From contig AMGN01000075.1 in the NCBI GenBank assembly GCA_000309865.1, forward strand, positions 1-7,202: DNA of 7,202 bases, in the 5' to 3' direction. Of the stretch, positions 1 to 6,072 are shown piece after piece; position 1 is the first letter of the stretch; the number at the start of each line of letters is the position of its first letter. The notes beneath the pieces were generated by a model, which had not been told where the DNA came from, did no database searches, and was given only the letters and a program-made list of their open reading frames with translations. The DNA comes from Methanobacterium sp. Maddingley MBC34 (lineage in GTDB: Archaea; Methanobacteriota; Methanobacteria; Methanobacteriales; Methanobacteriaceae). A program made the translations under genes and the position numbers.

Positions 1-83
1 TTGTGGTTAAATCATGGTCGTCACAGAACATCCCCATAACCGATTAATGAGGTATTAATTACTACCGGATTAACGAATTAAAT

Positions 84-104
84 ATGAAAACCTCATGAAA
101 ACCT
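84..104 (+). repeat. Two direct copies of ATGAAAACCT before the PKD gene
   Basis: ATGAAAACCT is found at 84-93 and again at 95-104, so the copies are 11 bp apart, about one helical turn. They lie immediately upstream of the PKD gene. A TTAAATAT stretch at 79-86 overlaps the first copy and could be a weak TATA box, but it would place the transcript start within about 15 bases of the start codon. The repeat may be an operator, part of a short leader, or a small slippage duplication. The sequence alone does not decide. Confidence 0.35.
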
Positions 105-113
105 AGGAATTTA

Positions 114-1118
114 GTGGAGAAGATGAAAACAATAAAACCTCTCATTTCAGCAGTTTTGTTGCTGTTAATAATATCATCTACTTTGGGATTAGTGTCTGCT
201 TCATCATTTAGTGGATACTTATCTATAGAGTTCGATAAAACCACTGTAAATGTGGGAGACACAGTTACTATGACTGTAACTGCAAGTAATGAAGGATTAG
301 ATAGTTGGTATCCAGTGGAGATCTATGCACCCATACCATCTGGAATGCAATACGTTTCCCATGTTGTCCCGGATAAAACCCTGCAAAACTACGATCCGGG
401 TAGTGGGATATGGAACGTAAATAGAATGAGGCATGATGAAAGGGGCCACCTAAAGACCCTTATCATAACCCTCAAAGTACTCCCCGAAGCAGCAGGCGAG
501 CCTATAACTGGTACTGCAAGATTTCAGACACTTATGATCGAAGGAACTGGCGAAGATTTATTAGCTTCAGGTCAGGTTCCCTCTTTTAGAAGTGCTACCA
601 TAACTGTTCCTGAAATAGCACCCGTTGCAAGTTTCACGGCTTCACCACTCACTGGAACTGCCCCACTTACCGTTTATTTCACTGACACATCCAGTAATGG
701 TCCAACAAGTTGGGCTTGGGACTTTGGTGATGGAATCATTGAAAGCGAAGAACAAAACCCCATCCACACTTACAATAATCCGGGTACTTACATGATTACC
801 TTAACTGCATCTAACAGTGCAGGTCAGTCAACCAAAACTATTTTCATCACAGTAAAAGATGGTACCGATCCTGGTACTGGTGGAGGTACAGGTGGAGGTA
901 ATGGTAACGGCACTGGTTTAGGTAACGGATCAAGCTCTGGTTTAGGGTCGGCAGCTGGCCTTCTTAATCAGCAGAGTGGAGGAGGGGGAGGAAATGGAAA
1001 AGCCTACGAAGTTTTCCAAGACACCCCCAAATCTGAAATATATTATGGTCTGGCAATCATATTGATCGCAGCTGTGATCATCCTTGGATACTTGTACGGA
1101 ACCAAGAGAAAACAATGA
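114..1118 (+). CDS. Secreted, membrane-anchored PKD-domain surface protein
   Basis: This encodes a 334-residue predicted cell-surface protein. Residues 1-30 form a signal peptide: Lys-rich start, hydrophobic run at about 11-27, then VSAS. Residues about 34-165 form a beta-sandwich of the DUF11/CARDB type, recognisable by the VNVGDTVTMTVTASNEG stretch. Residues 170-247 are a PKD domain with its hallmarks SWAWDFGDG (199-207), HTYNNPGTY and ITLTASNSAG. A Gly/Asn/Ser-rich stalk at about 253-297 contains two N-glycosylation sequons (NGT, NGS). A membrane helix at about 309-328 ends in KRKQ, giving an exported body held at the membrane by its C-terminus. The start may be GTG-114 (AGGA at 105-108, 5 bases away) or ATG-123 (GGAG at 116-119, only 3 bases away); both keep the signal peptide. 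The channel and DUF2149 genes follow on the same strand, so it may be the outside partner of that complex (inference). Its ligand is unknown. Confidence 0.85.
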   Translation: MEKMKTIKPLISAVLLLLIISSTLGLVSASSFSGYLSIEFDKTTVNVGDTVTMTVTASNEGLDSWYPVEIYAPIPSGMQYVSHVVPDKTLQNYDPGSGIWNVNRMRHDERGHLKTLIITLKVLPEAAGEPITGTARFQTLMIEGTGEDLLASGQVPSFRSATITVPEIAPVASFTASPLTGTAPLTVYFTDTSSNGPTSWAWDFGDGIIESEEQNPIHTYNNPGTYMITLTASNSAGQSTKTIFITVKDGTDPGTGGGTGGGNGNGTGLGNGSSSGLGSAAGLLNQQSGGGGGNGKAYEVFQDTPKSEIYYGLAIILIAAVIILGYLYGTKRKQ

Positions 1119-1158
1119 AATGCCCCATAACTAGGATTTTCCATGCAGATATCTTTCA

Positions 1159-1213
1159 TATAAACAGAAGTAGAGTAAAACAGTAACCGTATAATCAATA
1201 ACATGTACATGTT
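1159..1213 (+). promoter_or_regulatory. Candidate promoter and operator palindrome before the channel gene
   Basis: The 109-base gap between the PKD gene and the channel gene has two signals. A TATAAA at 1159-1164 lies within TTTCATATAAAC and would suit a transcript start near 1188. A perfect 14-bp palindrome, AACATGTACATGTT, occupies 1200-1213 and ends two bases before the ribosome-binding site. The palindrome would therefore lie in the leader or just after the transcript start, a position suited to a repressor. Both assignments come from sequence alone. The channel gene could also be reached by read-through from the PKD gene. Confidence 0.4.
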
Positions 1214-1215
1214 TC

Positions 1216-1226
1216 AAAGGTGATCT
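1216..1226 (+). promoter_or_regulatory. Strong ribosome-binding site fixing a GTG start
   Basis: AAAGGTGATCT matches the GGTGATC part of the methanogen anti-Shine-Dalgarno complement (GGAGGTGATC). Its position sets the start of the channel gene at GTG-1228 rather than at a later ATG. Confidence 0.7.
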
Positions 1227-1227
1227 A

Positions 1228-1869
1228 GTGGTAGCTTCCATCAATGATATGTTCAACAGTGTAATGCATTCAATTTCCCAGAGTCTTTTAACGCCAGTAA
1301 TGGTTATTCTGGCAATATTCTTCATATATGCTCTCGCCAACCTTGGAATTCTTTTATCTGAATATTACAAGCGGCGAAAACTCAAATTAGATATTAAACC
1401 ATTAATTGCTCAGATGTTAGCAGTGAAGGATCAGCGGAGTCCTGATGAACTCATTAAAATAATTAAAGCAAGCCAACTTCCACCCAGCCATAAGGAAGTT
1501 CTGATAACTCTGGCAGAAACTTTCAACCAGAGTCCAGAATTCAGAGAGTCACTGGCCCTTAAAATGGTAGAAGATGAGGGTATCATTGCGGCTAAAAGGT
1601 TAGAAAGAACCGATATTATTGCTAAAATCGCTCCTGCGGTGGGGTTAATGGGGACCTTGATACCTTTAGGTCCTGGACTCACTGCCCTGGGTGAAGGAGA
1701 CATTCAAACCCTAGCTCAGCACCTTTTAATAGCATTCGATGCAGCAGTGCTGGGTATGGCCTCCGCTGCCATAGCATTCACCATATCCAAGGTAAGGCGA
1801 CGCTGGTATGAGGAGGAAATTTCCAACCTGGAAACCATAGTTGACACTGTTCTGGAGATCTTGAAATAG
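1228..1869 (+). CDS. MotA/TolQ/ExbB-family proton-channel subunit
   Basis: This 213-residue protein has the layout of ExbB/TolQ. It has a first membrane helix at about 22-44, a cytoplasmic segment of some 85 residues that is mostly charged and helical, a second helix at about 130-153 and a third at about 161-187 ending in SKVRRRW. The family signature is APAVGLMGTLIPLGPGLTAL (135-154), the same motif class as the GLLGT helix of ExbB. It is followed by LLIAFDAAVLGMASAAIAF (166-184). In the known family, five such subunits form a pentamer around the helices of the ExbD/TolR/MotB partner and pass ions inward to do work. Here the partner is presumably the DUF2149 protein that starts 9 bases downstream. 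Asp171 lies in the third helix, and the residues lining up with ExbB Thr181 are alanines by eye. The substrate of the machine is unknown; no TonB homologue is visible. Confidence 0.88.
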   Translation: MVASINDMFNSVMHSISQSLLTPVMVILAIFFIYALANLGILLSEYYKRRKLKLDIKPLIAQMLAVKDQRSPDELIKIIKASQLPPSHKEVLITLAETFNQSPEFRESLALKMVEDEGIIAAKRLERTDIIAKIAPAVGLMGTLIPLGPGLTALGEGDIQTLAQHLLIAFDAAVLGMASAAIAFTISKVRRRWYEEEISNLETIVDTVLEILK

Positions 1870-1878
1870 GAGATTGAA

Positions 1879-2232
1879 ATGATAAAGCAGAAAATGCACA
1901 GACGCAGAAAGGAATTGCTTTCCAGTGATGAAGAGATCGACCCCATGATCTACGCAGTGAACATGGTGGACTGCATGCTGGTACTGGCAGTGGGCTTTCT
2001 CATATTCACCATAATGTCCATGGGTCTGCAGAGCGTGGTGTTCAGTGAAATGTCACCTCAGGAGAAATCAGCTGTTTCCCAGGCGATAAAAGAAAAAGTT
2101 CAACTGGAAATGGGTCAAGAAGTCAACCAAACCTTGACCACTGGATCAGGTGGCCCCACCGGATATGAAGACGTAGGGAAGGTGTATAAAGATCCCCAGA
2201 CTGGAAAGTTGATACTGATTCAGAATTCTTGA
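1879..2232 (+). CDS. DUF2149 protein, ExbD/TolR-like partner of the channel
   Basis: This is a 117-residue protein with a basic N-terminus (HRRRKELL), an acidic patch (SSDEEIDPM), one membrane helix at about 26-50 and a small outside domain. Its ending, GYEDVGKVYKDPQTGKLILI, is the conserved tail of DUF2149 proteins. The start of the helix reads NMVDCMLVLAVGF, which matches PFIDVMLVLLIIF of E. coli ExbD almost residue for residue and places Asp31 where ExbD has its essential proton-binding Asp25. That alignment was made by eye from memory of ExbD. The start is ATG-1879 with GGAG at 1869-1872, overlapping the stop codon of the channel gene, so the two are clearly co-translated. The outside domain (about 67 residues) is shorter than that of ExbD, and no peptidoglycan-binding OmpA domain is present, as expected in a pseudomurein-walled cell. 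Confidence 0.85.
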   Translation: MIKQKMHRRRKELLSSDEEIDPMIYAVNMVDCMLVLAVGFLIFTIMSMGLQSVVFSEMSPQEKSAVSQAIKEKVQLEMGQEVNQTLTTGSGGPTGYEDVGKVYKDPQTGKLILIQNS

Positions 2233-2251
2233 TAAACACATCCCCTTTACA

Positions 2252-2300
2252 CTAATAATTTTTAATGAAATTATTGGATGATGTTTATTAATGTATTTTT
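2252..2300 (+). terminator. AT-rich hairpin and T-tract after the DUF2149 gene
   Basis: AATAATTT (2254-2261) pairs with AAATTATT (2268-2275) across a 6-base loop, and a G-T and a C-G pair can extend the stem. A T5 tract follows at 2296-2300. This probably ends the PKD/channel/DUF2149 transcript. An outer pair, TCCCCTTT (2241-2248) with AAAGGGGA (2302-2309), could enclose the whole element. Confidence 0.45.
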
Positions 2301-2329
2301 AAAAGGGGAAAATTATCCCATTGGGAAAT

Positions 2330-2380
2330 ATTTTTCATGTAAACGAAAGAATTTTTCATGTAAATAGAATTTCATGTGAA
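2330..2380 (+). repeat. Three TTCATGT-type repeats before the TiaS-like gene
   Basis: ATTTTTCATGTAAA is present at 2330-2343 and, identically, at 2351-2364, exactly 21 bp later. A third, diverged copy, TTTCATGTGAA, lies at 2370-2380, with its C 16 bp after that of copy two. The third copy is an inverted repeat (TTCA-TG-TGAA). This occupies the middle of the 218-base gap before the TiaS-like gene and could be an operator array or a set of promoter elements. The CATGT core also occurs in the palindrome before the channel gene. Confidence 0.45.
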
Positions 2381-2450
2381 TGGGAGATTAGAGGGAAGAA
2401 AAAATCATTAAAATGTTTCATTCTTTCAGAATTTAAAGGAGCTTTAAATA

Positions 2451-3155
2451 ATGACAATTTATGTTTGTATGGATGACACAGACAATCTTAATTCAAGGGG
2501 AACTGGAAGATTGGCAAGGGCAGTAGCTGCGGAGTTAGGAAAAAAGTTTCCGGTAAGAGGAGTTACCAGACATCAGTTATACGTTCACCCGGACATCCCG
2601 TACACTTCTCACAACAGTTGTGGTGTTATTCACATCACTATGGATGGTTACCAACACCTCGATGAAATATTTGAGATAGCCCGGGAAGAAATGCTCAATG
2701 ATTTCATTGAAGGTAGTGACCCTGGCTTATCTGTGGCAACCTCAGAGCAGATAAAACCCTCCCTAATTGCCTATGGAAGAGATGCCCAGAATACGGTTTT
2801 AACCCAGGAAAAAGCCCGCACCATGGCTCGAAATTTGGGGATACGATTAGAGGGGCTTGGTGGAACTGAAGATGGGGTTATAGGTTCAATAGCAGGATTG
2901 GGGCTCGCTTTCACTTCGAATGATGGTAGGTTCTTACAGATCGGGAATATAAGGGATTTAATTGGGCCGCAACCGGTTCAATCCCTGCTAAATGCGGGTA
3001 TTGATGGTATTTACACCCTTGACGGTCAAAGAGTAACCAGTGGAACCATCTGGAATGAAGAAACAAAATCAGTAAAACCATGCCCTGTAAATGAGAAGGC
3101 AATTCTTTTTGTGGAAGAAGTTGATGGAGAGTTAAGGGCGGTTAAAAGAAATTAA
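2451..3155 (+). CDS. Stand-alone TiaS-like protein (kinase-like domain of tRNA-Ile2 agmatinylcytidine synthetase)
   Basis: This 234-residue protein starts with the signature of TiaS: a short strand, DDTDN (8-12), then a Gly-containing loop (SRGTG) and a helix. HPDIPYTSHNSCGVIHI (46-62) corresponds to the NP.IPYKTRGNGAV segment of TiaS, and LEGLGGTEDGVIGSIAGLGL (133-152) to its G-rich IGALAA motif. Full-length TiaS is about 420-440 residues. It phosphorylates C34 of tRNA-Ile2 with ATP and attaches agmatine, using OB-fold and zinc-ribbon modules for tRNA contact. No zinc-finger cysteine pairs are present here, so this is either a catalytic-core paralogue with another substrate or half of a split enzyme. 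It has a good start: GGAG at 2438-2441, nine bases before ATG-2451. It is probably a single-gene transcript with a T-rich terminator. The homology is likely; the function is not known. Confidence 0.72.
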   Translation: MTIYVCMDDTDNLNSRGTGRLARAVAAELGKKFPVRGVTRHQLYVHPDIPYTSHNSCGVIHITMDGYQHLDEIFEIAREEMLNDFIEGSDPGLSVATSEQIKPSLIAYGRDAQNTVLTQEKARTMARNLGIRLEGLGGTEDGVIGSIAGLGLAFTSNDGRFLQIGNIRDLIGPQPVQSLLNAGIDGIYTLDGQRVTSGTIWNEETKSVKPCPVNEKAILFVEEVDGELRAVKRN

Positions 3156-3164
3156 CAGATTGAC

Positions 3165-3201
3165 TCTATTTTTATATTTTAAACAACAGTTTCTTAATTT
3201 T
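3165..3201 (+). terminator. T-tracts ending the TiaS-like transcript
   Basis: Pyrimidine-rich sequence follows the stop codon, with T5 at 3169-3173, T4 at 3177-3180 and another TTTT near 3198-3201. This is the hairpin-free type of terminator common in archaea. The 167-base gap between the convergent genes holds nothing else recognisable. Confidence 0.4.
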
Positions 3202-3322
3202 GCTCTTAGTTCCTTATTTTAACCTTATAATTGAACTTATAGATCCTCCCTCATAAGCCCTATATTTTATAATAATTTATCTTTCTACTTTATACCATTA
3301 TAAATTCAATTCTGGGCTGCGT

Positions 3323-4390
3323 TTAAACCTCAAAAACATTCACTGCCGAAGCCTTGAACTGTAACCAGACCTTTGAGCCTATGGTCAGTTCCATATCTGA
3401 AAATGATTTCTGAGTCATGTAGACCGAGAAAACTTCACCCACATCAATTTTAAGATCCAAAATACCTCCAGAATCCTTAATTTCTTTAATTTCTCCATTA
3501 AATTCATTAAGTGCACTGGTTCTAACTTCTAATTTGGAAAGGGTTATCTCTTCTGGCCTTATACTCAGATAAACATCTCCCTCCAATGTTGAGGAGGCAT
3601 AAACCTTAAGGGTTCCAGTATCGATTGCAGTTAGATTTTCTTCTATCTTACTGGAGGTTCCCTTCTTAACATTTTTCACCCCTACAAATTCAGCCACAAA
3701 TCTAGTTTTGGGTTTCCTGAAAACCTCTTCTGGTTTGCCGATCTGGAATATTTTCTTATTGAGTATGGCGATTTCATCAGAAAGGTGCTGGCCCTGTATC
3801 AGGTTATGAGTAGCTATAATGACAGTAGTTTCCCCTTCATCACGTAGTTTTTCCAGGAAATTCTCAATTTTCTCGGTGGACTGGGGATCAAGGTTGGCGG
3901 TGGGTTCATCTAAAAGTAAAAGCTCAGGATCACTTATTAGGGCCCTTGCAAGAGCCATTCGTTGCGTTTCGCCACCGGAAAGGGTGGATGCGTCCCTTTT
4001 TTCATAACCACCCAGGCCAAGTGATTCCAGAAGATCTTTAATCTTATCTTGATATTCTTCCTTCTTTTCCCCTCTGATCTTCAATCCATAACATATGTTG
4101 TCATAAACAGTTCCTTTGAAGACGATAGGTTTTTGATAGACCATTCCCATCTTTCTTCTGATATTCAGTTGGTCCGTTTTATTTTTAGGAATTTCCAGGC
4201 CATTGAAAATAATTTTTCCAGATGAAGGTTTTTCAATAAGGTCAATAATACGTATAAGGGTGGTTTTACCGCATCCTGTGGGCCCTATAAGTCCTAAAGT
4301 GGTTCCTTTTTTTAAATAAAGGTTGATATCTTCGAGGACTTTTTTTCCGTCGTATTTTTTTGATAAATTTTGAATTTCCAGCAGATTCAT
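3323..4390 (-). CDS. tupC: Tungstate ABC transporter ATP-binding subunit
   Basis: This 355-residue ATPase powers tungstate uptake through the adjoining permease. In order it has Walker A GPTGCGKTT (36-44), Q-loop glutamine 86 in VYQKP, signature LSGGETQRM (137-145), Walker B LLLLDEP (157-163) and switch histidine 195 in ATHN. After the ATPase domain (to about 240) comes a 115-residue tail that includes a TOBE-like region at about 290-355 (SIRPEEITL, then GEIKEIKDSGGILDLKIDVG). TOBE domains in ModC/WtpC-type ATPases bind oxyanion and provide feedback, so this subunit may sense cytoplasmic tungstate or molybdate (inference). It is the last gene of the operon: its ATG follows the tupB stop by one base, and its AGGAG site (4398-4402) lies inside tupB, so the two are translationally coupled. 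The assignment to tungstate rests on the TupA-type binding protein of the operon. Confidence 0.88.
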   Translation of the reverse strand: MNLLEIQNLSKKYDGKKVLEDINLYLKKGTTLGLIGPTGCGKTTLIRIIDLIEKPSSGKIIFNGLEIPKNKTDQLNIRRKMGMVYQKPIVFKGTVYDNICYGLKIRGEKKEEYQDKIKDLLESLGLGGYEKRDASTLSGGETQRMALARALISDPELLLLDEPTANLDPQSTEKIENFLEKLRDEGETTVIIATHNLIQGQHLSDEIAILNKKIFQIGKPEEVFRKPKTRFVAEFVGVKNVKKGTSSKIEENLTAIDTGTLKVYASSTLEGDVYLSIRPEEITLSKLEVRTSALNEFNGEIKEIKDSGGILDLKIDVGEVFSVYMTQKSFSDMELTIGSKVWLQFKASAVNVFEV

Positions 4391-4391
4391 G

Positions 4392-5078
4392 TTATTTCTC
4401 CTGGACGTAGTTTAATACCAGATTTATTATTAGGGCGATGGCGAGTAAAATGATTCCCAGGGCTATGGAGAGTTCTACATTACCTTTGGATGTTTCCAGG
4501 GACATGGTGGTGGTTATAACTCGGGTGTAACCTCTGATGTTTCCCCCTATCATCATTGCCACTCCCACCTCAGATATGGCCCGGCCAAATCCCAGGATAA
4601 GTGCTCCTAATAAGGCGTATTTGGCTTCGTGCATAATGGTTTGAATAGCCTGAAATTCGCTGGCCCCCAGGGATAATGAAAGATCTCTAATTTCATCTTT
4701 GACCCCACTTAATGCCAGGATGGTGAAACCAGTTATAATGGGAAGTACAAGTATGGTTTGGCCCATTATCATCCCTCCTGGTGTAAAAAGTAGATGTAGG
4801 TCGCCTAATGGTCCCTGATTGGATATTAAAAGGAAAACCAGGAGCCCTACCAGAACAGTGGGCATGCTGTATAGCGTCTGTATAATATTTATAACGGTTC
4901 TTTTCCCTCGAAACTTTCGAAAGTGTATGTATCCACCTACGGGAACTGCAATTAAAGCGGCGATGACCGTGGATGTTATGGAAATGTAGAGTGTTCTGAG
5001 GGTTATTTCCATCACTTCAGGGTCCAAAGTTACCAGTAAATGGATTGCCTCAAAGAAGGCGTTTATTATCTCGTTCAC
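4392..5078 (-). CDS. tupB: Tungstate ABC transporter permease
   Basis: This 228-residue membrane protein has about five to six helices (for example 28-48, 66-86, 101-123, 154-174 and 202-223). The cytoplasmic coupling loop is clear: DEIRDLSLSLGASEFQAIQT (128-147), the EAA motif with its LGAS core, which docks onto the ATPase. DPEVMEITLRTLYISITST (19-37) is the usual first-helix entry of TupB-type permeases. Two copies should form the channel, fed by TupA. The start is GTG-5078, preceded by GGTGG at 5083-5087, a modest ribosome-binding site. That site begins directly after a T7 tract in the tupA-tupB gap, so this gene is probably expressed less than tupA. Confidence 0.88.
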   Translation of the reverse strand: MNEIINAFFEAIHLLVTLDPEVMEITLRTLYISITSTVIAALIAVPVGGYIHFRKFRGKRTVINIIQTLYSMPTVLVGLLVFLLISNQGPLGDLHLLFTPGGMIMGQTILVLPIITGFTILALSGVKDEIRDLSLSLGASEFQAIQTIMHEAKYALLGALILGFGRAISEVGVAMMIGGNIRGYTRVITTTMSLETSKGNVELSIALGIILLAIALIINLVLNYVQEK

Positions 5079-5087
5079 TTAACCACC

Positions 5088-5124
5088 AAAAAAAGAATCA
5101 TATAGGGGATTAAGATTCCCCCTA
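5088..5124 (-). terminator. Hairpin plus T7 between tupA and tupB: probable attenuator
   Basis: Read on the - strand, TAGGGG (5124-5119) pairs with CCCCTA (5108-5103). After nine bases comes a run of seven Ts (5094-5088), which runs straight into the tupB ribosome-binding site. Partial stopping here would give more binding protein than permease, as is common in ABC operons. A complete terminator is unlikely, because no promoter is visible in the 76-base gap. Confidence 0.5.
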
Positions 5125-5154
5125 AATAAAAAACTAACTATTCTACAGTAACAG

Positions 5155-6039
5155 TTATTTGGTTGGTTCGGGTTGTCCAGCTAGTGGTATGAATAACTGT
5201 TGACCGTACTTTTCTTTACCGTAATTACCCACTATGGTCTGACCTTCTGTTGAAAGCACAAAGTCTACCCATTTCATTGATGCGTTGTAGTTCACATTGG
5301 AGAACTTCTCAGGGTTCACTGGTATCATGGAATAAATGTTCAGAAGGTCTTTTCCCTGCGTAACATACGGTACCAGAGTGATGTTACCCTTGTATGCCAG
5401 GTATGTGCCTGAATCTGATAATGTGTAGGCTGATTTTTCATTGGCCATGTTAAGGGTGTCTCCCATTCCTTTACCCGATTCTATATACCAGCTTTGTCCC
5501 TGGACGGTGGTGTTGTAATTGGTACCGCTCTTGTTCCAGAGTTGTATTTCCCTGGTGTTAGTCCCGGAATTATCTCCCCTGGACACGAATTTAACCTGGT
5601 CCGGATTGGCTGCACCAGCTGCGCTGATCCTGGAGAATGCTTCGGTAGCATTGGTTCCATTGATCTGGGCAGGATCACTTGCAGGTCCTACAATGTAGAA
5701 GTAATTGTAGGCGAATACATAGCGCTGGGTACCATAACCATCTTTTATGAATTGTTCTTCCTGGGTTTTGGAGTGAACCATTACCAGATCCACATCACCT
5801 TTTTTCCCATATTCAAGGGCCTGCCCAGTACCGGCGGCAATGAACTGCACGTCAATATTGGGGTTTTGTTTTTCAAATGCTGCTTCTAAAACAGGCAATA
5901 AACCGGTGTCTTCTAGGCTGGTGGTGGTGGCAATCTTAAGGGTTTGCTCCTGACCGAATCCACTGAAAACAAGGCCGGCTATTGCTACAATTGCAATAAT
6001 TATAACTGCTAGCAATGCTATTTTTGTATTACGCTCCAT
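5155..6039 (-). CDS. tupA: Tungstate-binding protein of the ABC transporter
   Basis: This extracytoplasmic protein captures tungstate for the TupBC transporter. The start is ATG-6039, giving 294 residues. GAGGAG lies six bases before it, whereas an upstream extension to 6117 would cross the promoter and operator. The hydrophobic segment at about 6-27 has no lipobox cysteine, so the protein is anchored by an uncleaved helix or released. TTTSLEDTGLL (38-48) and SRGDNSGTNTRE (153-164) are the TupA signatures; the TTTS and SGT loops supply oxyanion ligands in the family. Six N-glycosylation sequons (NGT, NAT, NKS, NTT, NIT, NAS) fit surface exposure in an archaeon. It is the first gene of tupABC, under a promoter with a ModE-like inverted repeat, and is probably switched off when metal is sufficient. 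The tungstate rather than molybdate preference is inferred from family. Confidence 0.9.
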   Translation of the reverse strand: MERNTKIALLAVIIIAIVAIAGLVFSGFGQEQTLKIATTTSLEDTGLLPVLEAAFEKQNPNIDVQFIAAGTGQALEYGKKGDVDLVMVHSKTQEEQFIKDGYGTQRYVFAYNYFYIVGPASDPAQINGTNATEAFSRISAAGAANPDQVKFVSRGDNSGTNTREIQLWNKSGTNYNTTVQGQSWYIESGKGMGDTLNMANEKSAYTLSDSGTYLAYKGNITLVPYVTQGKDLLNIYSMIPVNPEKFSNVNYNASMKWVDFVLSTEGQTIVGNYGKEKYGQQLFIPLAGQPEPTK

Positions 6040-6045
6040 TTTAAT

Positions 6046-6051
6046 CTCCTC
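6046..6051 (-). promoter_or_regulatory. Ribosome-binding site fixing the tupA start
   Basis: GAGGAG on the - strand, six bases from ATG-6039, selects this start over the in-frame ATG at 6117, which lies upstream of the TATA box. Confidence 0.75.
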
Positions 6052-6072
6052 TATATATCTGTAATTTAGAGT

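Noticed and set aside
3..47. Open frame at the left edge (VVKSWSSQNIPITD-stop) as the end of an upstream gene
   Set aside because: Only 14 codons are visible, another frame is also open to position 39, and there is no recognisable motif. It may be the tail of an upstream gene in the same operon, but nothing supports a call.
1431..1703. 90-codon - strand open frame opposite the channel gene
   Set aside because: It is a mirror of the hydrophobic channel codons. No independent start signal or motif.
2911..3102. - strand open frame inside the TiaS-like gene
   Set aside because: Composition is irregular and it lies wholly within a conserved + strand gene.
3321..3328. GTTTAAAC palindrome at the end of tupC
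   Set aside because: It is only 8 bp, overlaps the stop codon, and is expected often in AT-rich DNA.
5494..5889. 131-codon + strand open frame opposite tupA
   Set aside because: It is antisense to a well-supported tupA, has no ribosome-binding site and resembles no family.
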